DNA of 64,000 nucleotides. It comes from AC-37 sp036386455 (GTDB taxonomy: Bacteria > Actinomycetota > Thermoleophilia > Solirubrobacterales > Thermoleophilaceae). A program made the translations under genes and the position numbers. This document shows positions 1 to 8,101 of the stretch, in pieces. Positions within the stretch are counted from its first letter, which is position 1. Every line of letters starts with the position of its first letter. The notes beneath the pieces are model-generated. The model was not told where the DNA came from and did no database searches. It worked only from the letters and a program-made list of their open reading frames with translations. The stretch spans positions 9,707 to 73,706 of the forward strand of contig DASVVS010000107.1 in assembly GCA_036386455.1 (NCBI GenBank), in the 5' to 3' direction.

Positions 1-995
1 CCGAACCCGGCCAGCACCGTGACCCATTCCCAGTGGAAGTGGCCGTGGTCGTCGGAGTAGGGGACGAAGCGGAGTGCCAGTGCGAGGGCGGCCAGCGACA
101 GCGTCCAGCCGTACAGGTAGAGCGCGGTCTTGCGCTGGGAGAAGCCGATGTTCGCGAAGCGGTGGTGGAAGTGCCAGCGGTCGGCCTGGTAGACCGGCTG
201 GCGGTACTTGATCCGCTTGGCGATCACGAAGCTCGAGTCGAGGATCGGCACGGCGAGGATCACGAGCGGGAACGCGAGCGCGACCACCGCGTTCGTCTTG
301 AGCGCCCCCTGCACGACTATCGCTCCGAGCAGGTAGCCCAACAAGTTCGATCCGGAGTCGCCGAGGAAGACCGTCGCCGGCGCGAAGCCGTGGCGCAGGT
401 AGCCGAGCGACGCGCCGGCCACGATCAGCGCGAGCACGCCGGCGACCTGGCGGTCGAGCGAGAGCGAGATCGTGGCGAAGGTCAGCGCGGCGATCGTGCA
501 CACGCCGGCGGCCAGGCCATCCACGCCGTCGATGAAGTTGACGACGTTCATCAGCGCGACGATGCCGATCGCGGTCAGGCCGTAGGCGAAGACGTCGCTC
601 AGGTCCACGCGGCCGATGAACGGGATCGTGAAGTTCGTGACCCGCACGCCGGCGGCGACGGGGATCGCTGCCGCGAGCGTCTGGCCGACGATCTTCTGCT
701 CGGCCGACAGCTCGAGGATGTCGTCCATCATCCCCACGAGCGCGATCACGCCGGCTCCGATCAGGATCCCGGTCGTCTGCTGGTCGTGGGGGAGGAAGAC
801 GAGGCACGCGGCCACGACCGCCAGCAGGATCGCCATGCCGCCGAGCCGCGGCGTGGCCTGCGTGTGCAGGCCGCGGGCGCGCGGATGGTCGATGGCGCCG
901 ATCCTCCAGGCGACGCGCCCGGCGATCGGGGTGGCGATCAGCGCGATGGCGAACGCGAGCGCGAGCCCCGCGAAGCCCTCGCCGGTGCTAGGCAC
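1..995 (-). CDS. WecA/TagO-like polyprenyl-phosphate N-acetylhexosamine-1-phosphate transferase (C-terminus off the left edge)
   Basis: Integral membrane enzyme of the MraY/WecA family (glycosyltransferase 4 superfamily), expected to load a sugar-1-phosphate onto undecaprenyl phosphate at the cytoplasmic membrane face and so start a cell-surface glycan. About 331 residues are inside the window. Family motifs are visible in order: the MDD pair at D91-D92, NFIDGVDG at about 153-160, GDSGSN further on, and the HFHHRF loop near the visible C-terminus. Many hydrophobic helices separate them. The GTG start overlaps the stop of the upstream ligase gene (GTGCCTAG), so the two are translationally coupled. 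The sugar could be GlcNAc or another HexNAc. The gene should continue beyond base 1. Confidence 0.9.
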   Translation of the reverse strand, partial: MPSTGEGFAGLALAFAIALIATPIAGRVAWRIGAIDHPRARGLHTQATPRLGGMAILLAVVAACLVFLPHDQQTTGILIGAGVIALVGMMDDILELSAEQKIVGQTLAAAIPVAAGVRVTNFTIPFIGRVDLSDVFAYGLTAIGIVALMNVVNFIDGVDGLAAGVCTIAALTFATISLSLDRQVAGVLALIVAGASLGYLRHGFAPATVFLGDSGSNLLGYLLGAIVVQGALKTNAVVALAFPLVILAVPILDSSFVIAKRIKYRQPVYQADRWHFHHRFANIGFSQRKTALYLYGWTLSLAALALALRFVPYSDDHGHFHWEWVTVLAGF

Positions 996-2211
996 CGCCG
1001 GCCTCCGGCGCGCGCGGGAGCGTGGCCGCAAGGGCCATCGTGACCCACAGGGCGATGGCTACGCGGTCGACGTTGGCTGGGTGGTCGAGCATGCTGTACA
1101 GGGCGAATCCGCCGAGCGCCACCATCGCTCCCCTCGCCACGGTGTCCCCGGCGAGCGCCCCCCTCAGCGAGCGCCACACGAGCACCGCGAACAGCCAGAT
1201 CCAGGCGAGGAGGGCGAGCGGCCCGGCCTCGGCCCACCAGTTTAGGAAGAGGTTGTGCGCGTGCCTGGCGCTGTGGCGGGCGTCGCGCTCGTGCAGCACG
1301 TCGCCGACCCGGCCGAGCCCCACGCCGTAGACGGGGTTGTCGCCGATCACCGAGATCGTCTCCTTCCACTGCTGGGTTCGACCGTAACCGGCCGCTCCCT
1401 CCGACCCGCAGGAGCCGAAGATCGCGAAGGCGGCCGCCGCGAGGGCGACCGAGGCGACGATCAGGTGGCGCCGGTAGGCGATGCCGGAGGTGGCCAGCGC
1501 GGCGATGAGGCCGGCGATGCCGAGCAGGACGCCGGAACGCGAGAAGGTGAGCACGAGCCCGAGCGCGGCGAGACCGAGGACGAGCGACAGCGCGCGCCGG
1601 AGCTGCCGGCCGCCGGCCAGGCCGGCGATCCCCGCGGCGGCGAGCGGAGCCATCAGCAGCACGTGCCCGGCGAGCAGGTTCGGGTTCTCGAAGCTGCCGA
1701 TCGCGCGGGTGATGCTGCCGGGCGGAGGCTCCGCGGGCGGGGTGGCGGTGACCGGCCTGCAGCCGTCGCGGTAGAAGCCGGTCGCCTCGTCCTGCGCGAC
1801 CTGGGCGACGCCGCCGAGTGCGGAGAGGGCCACGGCGACGAGCGCGACGACGGCGAGCGTCTGGCGTGCCTCGGGCCGCGCGCGGATCGCGGCGACGGCG
1901 AGGTAGAAGAGCGCGATCGCCTCGAGGAGGAAGCGGAAGCGCGGCTCGCCGCCCCACTTGATCGTCGCGACGAGACCGGCCAGGAGCAGCAGGGCGAGCG
2001 GGATGGCGAGCCCCGTGGCGAAGAGCTCGCGGCGCGGGCCGTGGGCGTAGAGAAGCGCGCCCAGTCCCGCGAGGATCAGCAGCCGCGACAGGGTCAGCTC
2101 GACCGGGCCGACCGAGACGAGCGCGTCCGGAGGGAGGATGTCCGCACCGGTGGCGAGGAGGAGCGCGGCCACGACCAGGAGCGGCAGCTCCGAAGCGGCC
2201 TGACGCCCCAC
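988..2211 (-). CDS. O-antigen ligase/polymerase-like membrane protein (Wzy_C family)
   Basis: 407 residues with about ten hydrophobic segments. The family expectation is polymerisation or ligation of lipid-linked oligosaccharides on the outer face of the membrane. Seen directly are a TFSRSG segment and the later RHSARHAHNLFLNWWAEAG segment, a typical Wzy_C/O-antigen-ligase signature with periplasmic-side His residues. The GTG start overlaps the TAG of the upstream asparagine-synthase gene by one base, and the stop overlaps the WecA-like gene, so it sits in the middle of a coupled operon. Whether it acts as polymerase or ligase cannot be told from sequence. A second family member lies at 37816-39303. 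Confidence 0.85.
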   Translation of the reverse strand: MGRQAASELPLLVVAALLLATGADILPPDALVSVGPVELTLSRLLILAGLGALLYAHGPRRELFATGLAIPLALLLLAGLVATIKWGGEPRFRFLLEAIALFYLAVAAIRARPEARQTLAVVALVAVALSALGGVAQVAQDEATGFYRDGCRPVTATPPAEPPPGSITRAIGSFENPNLLAGHVLLMAPLAAAGIAGLAGGRQLRRALSLVLGLAALGLVLTFSRSGVLLGIAGLIAALATSGIAYRRHLIVASVALAAAAFAIFGSCGSEGAAGYGRTQQWKETISVIGDNPVYGVGLGRVGDVLHERDARHSARHAHNLFLNWWAEAGPLALLAWIWLFAVLVWRSLRGALAGDTVARGAMVALGGFALYSMLDHPANVDRVAIALWVTMALAATLPRAPEAGGA

Positions 2212-4097
2212 TACCCCACCGCCACGCGCGCGTGCTGCTCGTGCCAGAGCGCGAACGACATCAACCCCCAGAGCTGGCGGCTGAGGTCCTCGCGGCCGGA
2301 GACGTGGCGGTCGAGCACCCGCGTGACCGCGGCGGGCTCGAAATAGCCCTGGCGGCGGATCGCCTCCGGCGACAGCACCTCGCGCGCGAACGGCTCGAGC
2401 TCACCGCGCAGCCACGCCGCCGCCGGGATCGAGAAGCCGCGCTTGCGCCCGCGCGCGATCTCGCGCGGCACGAGCGGCTCGACCGCCTTGCGCAGCAGTC
2501 GCTTCTTCTGAAGCCCGCGCACGCGCATCCGCCGCGGCAGCGCCAGCGCGAAGTCAGCGAGCGCGGCGTCGAGGAACGGCACGCGCGTCTCGAGCGAGTG
2601 GGCCATGCTCGCGCGGTCCGTCTTCGTGAGCAGGTCGTCCGGCAGGTAGATGCCGATGTCCACGTCCTGCAGCCGCGACAGCGGCTCGGCGCCGGCGGTC
2701 TCCGCGTAGCGGGCGCGGTAGGCGGCGAGCGGATCGGCGGGCGCGGCGGGCCTGCGGCCGCCCAGCAGCTCGGCGCGGGCGTCCTCGGAGAAGATCTCCT
2801 TCCAGCCGTGGTGGCGCTCGAGCGGCGGCAGGCGCGCCGCGCGCGCGAAGCGCTTGGCCATGTAGTCGAGCGACGTGCGGCGGTTGGAGCTGGGCAGGCG
2901 CTCGATCAGCGGCCGCATCGCCGCCGCCGGGCGCCCGACCCAGGGGGCGATCATGTCCGCCACGTAGGTGAAGTAGCCGCCGAACAGCTCGTCGCCGCCC
3001 TCGCCCGACAGCGCCACCTTCACGTGCTCGGAGGCGAGCTTCGACACGAGGTAGGTCGGCAGCGCGGACGAGTCCGCGAACGGCTCGTCGAAGTAGATCG
3101 CGAGCTCGTGCAGCAGCGCGGCCGCGTCCGGGCGCACCACCAGCTCGTGGTGGTCGGTCCCGTAGCGCTCAGCCACCAGCCGCGCCTGGTCGAGCTCGTT
3201 GAACGAGCGCTCCTCGAAGCCGATCGAGAACGTCTTCACGCGCGTCGTGCCGCTCTCCTGCGAGGCGAGTGCGGCCAGCGCCGAGGAGTCGATGCCGCCC
3301 GACAGCAGCACCCCCACCGGCACGTCGGCCACGAGGTGGGCGCGGACCGAGTCGCGCAGGCGGTCGCGCAGCTCCGCGGCCAGCTCGTCCTCGCTGCCGC
3401 TCAGAGGCTCGCCGTCCGGCGGCGGGCCCGGGCGCGCGTAGCGCTCCACGCGCGGCTCGCCGCCCTCCCAGACGAGCACGTGCCCGGGCGGGAGCTTGCG
3501 CACGTGGCGGTAGATCGTGAGCGGCGCCGGGATCGAGTTGAACGCCAGGAAGGCCTCGAGGGCCGCGGGGTCCACCTCCGCCGGCAGGTCGGGCTGGCGC
3601 ATCAGCGCCTTCAGCTCCGAGGCCCACGACAGCGTGCCGGCGGCGCTCGCCCAGTAGAGCGGCTTGATGCCGAAGCGGTCGCGCGCAAGCACGAGGCGGC
3701 GCCGCGCCGCGTCCCACAGGGCGATGCCGAACATGCCGCGCAGCTCGTCGACGAAGCTCGGCCCGCACTCCTCGTAGAGGTGCACCACCACCTCGGTGTC
3801 GCTCCGCGTGGAGAAGCGGTGGCCGCGCTCGCGCAGCCCCTCCATCAGCTCGCGGTAGTTGTAGATCTCGCCGTTCTGGACCACGTGGACGGTCCCGTCC
3901 TCGTTGGCGATCGGCTGGTCGCCGCCGGCCAGGTCGATGATCGACAGGCGCCGCATCGCGAGCCCGACGGGCCCGTCCAGCAGCATCCCGTCGCTGTCCG
4001 GCCCGCGGTGCACGAGCGCGTCGTTCATCGCGCTCAGGACGGCCGGATCACGGCCGCTGACGCCGTCGAGCGACGCCTGGCCGCAGATGCCGCACAT
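2211..4097 (-). CDS. asnB: glutamine-hydrolysing asparagine synthase (AsnB-type amidotransferase)
   Basis: 628 residues. The N-terminal class II glutamine amidotransferase starts at the catalytic Cys2 (MCGICG) and shows NGEIYNYREL at about 75-84. The C-terminal synthetase has the PP-loop SGGIDSS at about 266-272 and EGGDELFGGY. The ATG was chosen because Cys2 must become the N-terminus; the open frame continues upstream but would bury it. A TAGACT hexamer lies 8 bases upstream of this ATG. It is co-directional with a priming sugar transferase and followed without a gap by polymerase and WecA-like genes. It may therefore amidate a glycan (for example a uronic acid) instead of, or as well as, making asparagine; that role is inference. 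Confidence 0.92.
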   Translation of the reverse strand: MCGICGQASLDGVSGRDPAVLSAMNDALVHRGPDSDGMLLDGPVGLAMRRLSIIDLAGGDQPIANEDGTVHVVQNGEIYNYRELMEGLRERGHRFSTRSDTEVVVHLYEECGPSFVDELRGMFGIALWDAARRRLVLARDRFGIKPLYWASAAGTLSWASELKALMRQPDLPAEVDPAALEAFLAFNSIPAPLTIYRHVRKLPPGHVLVWEGGEPRVERYARPGPPPDGEPLSGSEDELAAELRDRLRDSVRAHLVADVPVGVLLSGGIDSSALAALASQESGTTRVKTFSIGFEERSFNELDQARLVAERYGTDHHELVVRPDAAALLHELAIYFDEPFADSSALPTYLVSKLASEHVKVALSGEGGDELFGGYFTYVADMIAPWVGRPAAAMRPLIERLPSSNRRTSLDYMAKRFARAARLPPLERHHGWKEIFSEDARAELLGGRRPAAPADPLAAYRARYAETAGAEPLSRLQDVDIGIYLPDDLLTKTDRASMAHSLETRVPFLDAALADFALALPRRMRVRGLQKKRLLRKAVEPLVPREIARGRKRGFSIPAAAWLRGELEPFAREVLSPEAIRRQGYFEPAAVTRVLDRHVSGREDLSRQLWGLMSFALWHEQHARVAVG

Positions 4098-4105
4098 GCG
4101 CGGCG

Positions 4106-4111
4106 AGTCTA
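4106..4111 (-). promoter_or_regulatory. putative -10 element TAGACT of asnB
   Basis: TAGACT followed by 8 bases and the ATG. The whole TAGACT-to-ATG block is identical to the one in front of the DUF354 gene at 5884-5889. The spacing would place transcription initiation at or near the start codon (leaderless mRNA). No convincing -35 is seen. Confidence 0.55.
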
Positions 4112-4134
4112 GTGTCCGGGACCGGACGTCCCTG

Positions 4135-4839
4135 CTAGCTCTGGAGCGCCTTGCGCCCGGTGAACGGGCGCGTGACGATGCGCCAGAGCGTCTCCAGCAC
4201 CACCCGCAGGTAGAGGTGCACGGAGCGGTCGGCGATGTACTCGAAGTCGTGGGCGAGCTTCTCCGCCCACGAGTGGTCACGCGTGAGGCGCATCTGCGCG
4301 AAGCCGGTCATCCCCGGCCGGACGACGAGCCGCTGCCAGTACTGCGGGATGTCCTGGCAGAGCTCCTCGAAGAACGCGGGGCGGATCGGGCGCGGGCCGA
4401 CGATGCTCATGTCCCCTCGCAGCACGTTCCAGAGCTGGGGGAGCTCGTCGAGCTGCGACGAGCGCAGGACGCGGCCGATCGCCGTGACCTCGTTCTCGGT
4501 CAGCTTCGACAGCTCGTTGCCGAGGTAGGGGCCGAGCCGCGCCTCGGCGTCGGGCACGAGCGTTCGGAACTTGTACATCGTGAAGATCCTGCCCGCGCGG
4601 CCCACCCGGCGGCCGCGGTAGAGCACCGGCTTGCCGGACGTCACGCGGATGGCGGCAGCGAAGGCGCCGATCAGCGGGCTGGTGGCCACGAGCGTTGTGC
4701 CGGCTATGGCGAGGTCGAGCCCGCGCAGCGCCGCGTCGACCGGCCGCGGCTCCAGGTGCGCCTCGTGCGCGAGGCGCGCGTAGCGCTCGGCGAGCGAGCC
4801 GGGCCGTACCGCGTCCCTCGTCGCTGCCTCCATGGCCAT
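4135..4839 (-). CDS. undecaprenyl-phosphate sugar-1-phosphate transferase (bacterial sugar transferase, PF02397)
   Basis: 234 residues, the size of a catalytic-domain-only (monotopic) phosphoglycosyl transferase. A hydrophobic N-terminal segment (about residues 42-62) is followed by the characteristic core: KPVLYRGRRVGR, FTMYKFRTL, DELPQLWNVLRGDMSIVGPRP and RPGMTGFAQ. It would transfer a sugar-1-phosphate from a nucleotide sugar to undecaprenyl phosphate, a second priming activity besides the WecA-like gene. It lies 10 bases downstream of the DUF354 gene and upstream of asnB on the same strand. Two closely spaced in-frame ATGs (4839 and 4833) are possible starts; the outer one is given. Confidence 0.9.
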   Translation of the reverse strand: MAMEAATRDAVRPGSLAERYARLAHEAHLEPRPVDAALRGLDLAIAGTTLVATSPLIGAFAAAIRVTSGKPVLYRGRRVGRAGRIFTMYKFRTLVPDAEARLGPYLGNELSKLTENEVTAIGRVLRSSQLDELPQLWNVLRGDMSIVGPRPIRPAFFEELCQDIPQYWQRLVVRPGMTGFAQMRLTRDHSWAEKLAHDFEYIADRSVHLYLRVVLETLWRIVTRPFTGRKALQS

Positions 4840-4849
4840 CGAGTGTGAA

Positions 4850-5875
4850 CTATCCGCCGGATCGGTGCGAGTCCAGGGTGCCGAGGAACATCTCGACCAG
4901 CACGTCGGGGTCGCGCCGGTCCGGTTCGCTCGCGCTGTCCTTCTTCTGGATCTCGATCGCGCGCGGGTCGGTGAGCGGGCGCAGGCGGCCCTCGCGGATC
5001 AGCGCCTCGTCCACGCCGCCGAGCCGGCCGCCGTAGGTCGTGTAGACCGGCGTGCCGAGCGCGACGGCCTCGCGGTTCATCGTGCCGCCGGCCGAGATCA
5101 CGAGGTCGGAGAGCGCGATCAGGCTCTGGGCGTCGACCGCGCCGTCGGGCACGATGACCGACGGCAGCTTCAGGCCCCGCACGTAGGTGCGCTGGTCCTC
5201 CGTGCGCGGGATCACGATCGCCTGCACGCCGTCGTGGCGCCCGAGGTGGTCGAGGACCTGGGGGAAGAGCGGGTTCGACTTGCGGTGGTAGAGCGAGACG
5301 TCCGGCGGCGGGCGGAAGACGATCAGCACGCGCTCGCGGTCGGCGCCCAGCGAGTCGAGCGCGACCGGGTCCGGCTCGAAGTCGTGGAGGTAGTACTCCT
5401 CCTTCAGGCCGGGGTACTGGACGAGCTTGTCGGGCCCGACGCCGTAGCGGGCCAGGCGCTCCGGCGGGATGCGGTCGGGGACCATCACGCGGCGGGCGAG
5501 GCGGCAGCCGATGTTGTGCTGCTGCACCGCGAACTCGTAGTCGAAGGTGTTCGCGGCCGGGATGCGCAGCGAGGCGGCGGCGAGGGCGAGGTCGTTCGAG
5601 CCGTGCGCGAGGGCGAGGTCGAAACCGCGGCCGGTGCCGAAGCGGCGCATCGCGCCGGTGCGGCGGGCGAGGGCGACCGCCTTCTGCGCGCGGCCGGCGC
5701 CGCCGTGGCGGCCGAAGGCGACGTGGTCGATCCGGTGCATGTGCAGCAGCTCGAGCGTCTGCGCGTAGTCGCGTGCGGTCACGGTCACCTCGTGGCCGCG
5801 GTCGCGCAGCCGCTCGATCACGGGACGGAACACGAGCACGTGCGCCGGCGCCGTCATGTCGATCCAGATCCGCAT
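4850..5875 (-). CDS. DUF354-family glycosyltransferase-like protein
   Basis: 341 residues matching the DUF354 family, which has a GT-B-like fold related to UDP-GlcNAc 2-epimerase and MurG-type proteins. The N-terminus (MRIWIDMTAPAHVLVFRPVI) is the typical opening strand and helix, and the PGLKEEYYL segment in mid-protein is also typical. No membrane segment or signal peptide is seen. The exact reaction is not established for the family; a role in glycan assembly is inferred from its place at the head of the operon. The start is set by the TAGACT-N8-ATG promoter arrangement. Confidence 0.8.
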   Translation of the reverse strand: MRIWIDMTAPAHVLVFRPVIERLRDRGHEVTVTARDYAQTLELLHMHRIDHVAFGRHGGAGRAQKAVALARRTGAMRRFGTGRGFDLALAHGSNDLALAAASLRIPAANTFDYEFAVQQHNIGCRLARRVMVPDRIPPERLARYGVGPDKLVQYPGLKEEYYLHDFEPDPVALDSLGADRERVLIVFRPPPDVSLYHRKSNPLFPQVLDHLGRHDGVQAIVIPRTEDQRTYVRGLKLPSVIVPDGAVDAQSLIALSDLVISAGGTMNREAVALGTPVYTTYGGRLGGVDEALIREGRLRPLTDPRAIEIQKKDSASEPDRRDPDVLVEMFLGTLDSHRSGG

Positions 5876-5883
5876 GCGCGGCG

Positions 5884-5889
5884 AGTCTA
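5884..5889 (-). promoter_or_regulatory. putative -10 element TAGACT of the DUF354 gene
   Basis: TAGACT, then 8 bases, then ATG. It is the same block as at 4106-4111 and resembles 29128-29133. This suggests a leaderless transcript. Confidence 0.55.
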
Positions 5890-5953
5890 CGGTCGGGCCC
5901 GGCCGCGCCCCGCGCCCTCGTGGCTGTGGAGCCGCCCTAGGTTGGAAGGACGG

Positions 5954-5993
5954 TTGTGACGTTTTGCCCCCTATGAGGGGCCCAACGTCACAA
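5954..5993. repeat. two-tiered palindrome (10-bp outer arms), possible terminator; member of a three-copy family
   Basis: Outer arms TTGTGACGTT (5954-5963) and AACGTCACAA (5984-5993) are perfect reverse complements. Inside, after a 2x2 mismatch, GCCCC (5966-5970) pairs with GGGGC (5977-5981) around a CTATGA loop. It lies between two minus-strand genes, downstream of the radical SAM stop and upstream of the DUF354 promoter. It could act as a terminator, but no U-tract follows. The architecture (outer arm, small internal loop, 5-bp inner arm, CTAT-containing loop) recurs at 30398-30437 and 51885-51933. Confidence 0.7.
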
Positions 5994-6022
5994 TCGCCGG
6001 CCGGACTCGCCGTGGCGCCGGC

Positions 6023-8101
6023 TCAGAACAGCGTCGGCTGCTCGACCTTCGGCGCCGGCGGGTCCGGCTCCCTCGCCGGCGCGGAGGTCGCCCGCCAGCG
6101 CGCCGCCCGCCGCTCGGTCGCCTCGACGTGCTCGCGCGTGAATCGCGACCGCGCCCGGACGAGACCGGCGATCCGCTGCTTCTCGGGGCTCGGCAGGTAG
6201 GCGCCGCGCGCGTAGAGCTGCTCGTAGCGCTCGACCAGGTCCGGCCGATAGGAGCGCAGCCAGTCCATGAAGACGTCGCGCACCTCGCCGCGCAGGTGCA
6301 GCCCGATGCCGCCGATGCTGACCGCGCCGGCCTCGGTCGCGATCTCGATGATCTTCTCCACCTGCTTCGGATCGTCGTTGATCCCGGGCATCAGCGGCGC
6401 GACCAGGATGCCGGTGGGAATGCCGAGCCGGTTGAGCTCGGCGACGGCCTCGAGGCGCGCGCGGGGGTGGGGGGTGTGCGGCTCGGACGCGCGCCACGCC
6501 TTCTCCTCGAGCGTCGGCACGCTGAAGCTGGCCGTGACCGGAGCGCGCTCGTTGATCTGCACGAGCAGGTCCTTGTCGCGCAGCAGGAGCGGCGACTTGG
6601 TGAGGATCGAGCACGGGTTGGCGTGGTCGCGCATCGCCTCCCAGATGCCGGGCATCAGCTTGTAGCGCCCCTCGACCCACTGGTACGGGTCGGTGTTGGT
6701 GCCCATCGCGACGTGCTCGCCCCTCCACGACGGCCGCGCCAGCTCGCGCCGCACGAGCTCCGGCGCGTTGACCTTGACGACGATCTCCTTCTCGAAGTCG
6801 CGCCCGGGGTTGAAGTCGAGGAACGTGTGGGTGGGGCGAGCGAAGCAGTTGTGGCTCACGACGCCGTTCGCGACGAAGTCGCCCGTGCCGGTGGTGATGT
6901 CGTAGAGCGGCGTCTCCGCGCCCAGCGGTTCGATCGATCGCACCCCGAGCCGCGCGTCGGACTTGACCGCACGGCCCTCGATCGAGCGCTTGCGGGTGAT
7001 GGCCGGGTCGGTGGTGTGGAAGAACCGCAGCACCTGCGGCAATCCGCCGCGTAGCCGCACCTCCCGCAGCCGATTGGGAAGCGCTCGGTCCTCGACCTCG
7101 AACGCGAAGCCGAACCGCCGCAGGCAGGCCGTCGTCCATTCGATGAGCTCGTCGTCGGTGTTCGAGATCCGAACGCAGTGGCCGAAGCTGCCCTCCGCGT
7201 CGAACATCCCCGCGAGGAACCCCTTGGCCCAGTCGTCGCCGACCGCCTGGGGCCACTCGATCAGCTCGCGGATCGTGGCGACGCTCGCGCGCGCCTGCGT
7301 CCGGATCGCGCGAACGGCGCGCTGCGCTCCGGCGGCCGCGTGGAACTCGAACTCGTCAGTCACGACCGCGAAGTCCGCGAGGTACATCCGCGCGCGCCTA
7401 AGGGCCTCGAAGTCGGTCAGCGCGAGCCGGAAGCGGTGGACGTCGCCGTGGCCGCGGCCAGGGCGGTCGTAGGAGTACGAGCCGATGTGGCCGTCGCCCC
7501 GCACGAGCCCGCAGAGGTAGCCGCGACGGTAGTCGTCCGAATCCGCCGGGGACTCCGCCACGCGTCCGGTGCCCATCAACTTGTTGTTCGCCGTCAGGTG
7601 GGCTCGCCGCAGGGGACCCGACTCGGTCCCGGTCACGTGCTTCCAGCCCCGGTCCGTGAGGAAGCGGTGGTCGCCACTCGCGACCAGCTCCGTCCCATCC
7701 TCCAGCGTGACCCGGTACGCCGGCTTGATCGTCGACCAGTGATCGAGGACGCGGGTCACCACGAAACGTCGGTACGACCCCCTCCGTTCGGTGCCGTAGA
7801 TCCGGTCATCAGGCCGCAGATCCCTGATCGGCTTCGTCCGGCCATCCGCCATGAGGATGGGCGTATCACCCATTAGGCAGTAAGTGCAGGCATGGCTGCA
7901 GCCGCGATACGGATTGATCGTCCACCTGAACGGCATGCGCGAGCGCTCCGGCACGCGGTTGATCGCGGACTTGGCCCGGATCTCGTAGAAGCGCGTCTCG
8001 AGCGCCTCGGGCGCGTCGAACGTGCGCACGACCGCATCGTCCCTGAACCCCGGCAGCGCCCTCCGCTGCTGCTCGCTCACCTTCAGCTCATCCCAGCGCA
8101 T
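6023..8101 (-). CDS. Rv2578c/SplB-like radical SAM protein interrupted by an intein
   Basis: 692 residues before splicing, 348 after, matching the roughly 340 residues expected for Rv2578c-type (COG1533, SplB-like) radical SAM proteins. The [4Fe-4S] motif CxxxCxxC is formed by C68, C72 and a third Cys at the intein junction. The host sequence resumes at C419 with FARPTHTFLDFNPGRDFEKEI, typical of the family. Later family segments include MGTNTDPYQWVEGRYKLM, LTKSPL, and a glycine-rich SIGGIGLHLRG region; the tail is Pro-rich and variable. The start is the ATG of MRWDEL; a longer in-frame start at 8173 exists, but its extra 24 residues look non-conserved. An SOS-box-like palindrome abuts this ATG. 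The substrate is unknown; a DNA-repair role is inferred only from the SplB relationship and the SOS box. Confidence 0.9.
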   Translation of the reverse strand: MRWDELKVSEQQRRALPGFRDDAVVRTFDAPEALETRFYEIRAKSAINRVPERSRMPFRWTINPYRGCSHACTYCLMGDTPILMADGRTKPIRDLRPDDRIYGTERRGSYRRFVVTRVLDHWSTIKPAYRVTLEDGTELVASGDHRFLTDRGWKHVTGTESGPLRRAHLTANNKLMGTGRVAESPADSDDYRRGYLCGLVRGDGHIGSYSYDRPGRGHGDVHRFRLALTDFEALRRARMYLADFAVVTDEFEFHAAAGAQRAVRAIRTQARASVATIRELIEWPQAVGDDWAKGFLAGMFDAEGSFGHCVRISNTDDELIEWTTACLRRFGFAFEVEDRALPNRLREVRLRGGLPQVLRFFHTTDPAITRKRSIEGRAVKSDARLGVRSIEPLGAETPLYDITTGTGDFVANGVVSHNCFARPTHTFLDFNPGRDFEKEIVVKVNAPELVRRELARPSWRGEHVAMGTNTDPYQWVEGRYKLMPGIWEAMRDHANPCSILTKSPLLLRDKDLLVQINERAPVTASFSVPTLEEKAWRASEPHTPHPRARLEAVAELNRLGIPTGILVAPLMPGINDDPKQVEKIIEIATEAGAVSIGGIGLHLRGEVRDVFMDWLRSYRPDLVERYEQLYARGAYLPSPEKQRIAGLVRARSRFTREHVEATERRAARWRATSAPAREPDPPAPKVEQPTLF
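6848..7879 (-). mobile_element. intein with LAGLIDADG homing endonuclease inside the radical SAM gene
   Basis: A 344-residue in-frame intein (host residues 75-418). It begins with Cys1 (CLMGDTPILMADG, block A) and has block-B GDH at about H145. It contains two LAGLIDADG-type motifs, LCGLVRGDG (acid D203) and LAGMFDAEG (acid E303). It ends in block F (LYDITTGTGDFVANG) and block G VVSHN followed by +1 Cys. The penultimate His417, Asn418 and Cys+1 are all present, so the protein looks splicing-competent; both endonuclease acids are also present. The insertion point is directly before the third Fe-S cysteine, so excision restores CxxxCxxC. Confidence 0.93.

Noticed and set aside
4098..4280. N-terminal extension of AsnB in the same open frame
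   Set aside because: The catalytic Cys must follow the initiator Met (MCGIC). The extension is Arg/Ser-rich antisense-like sequence overlapping the sugar transferase gene.
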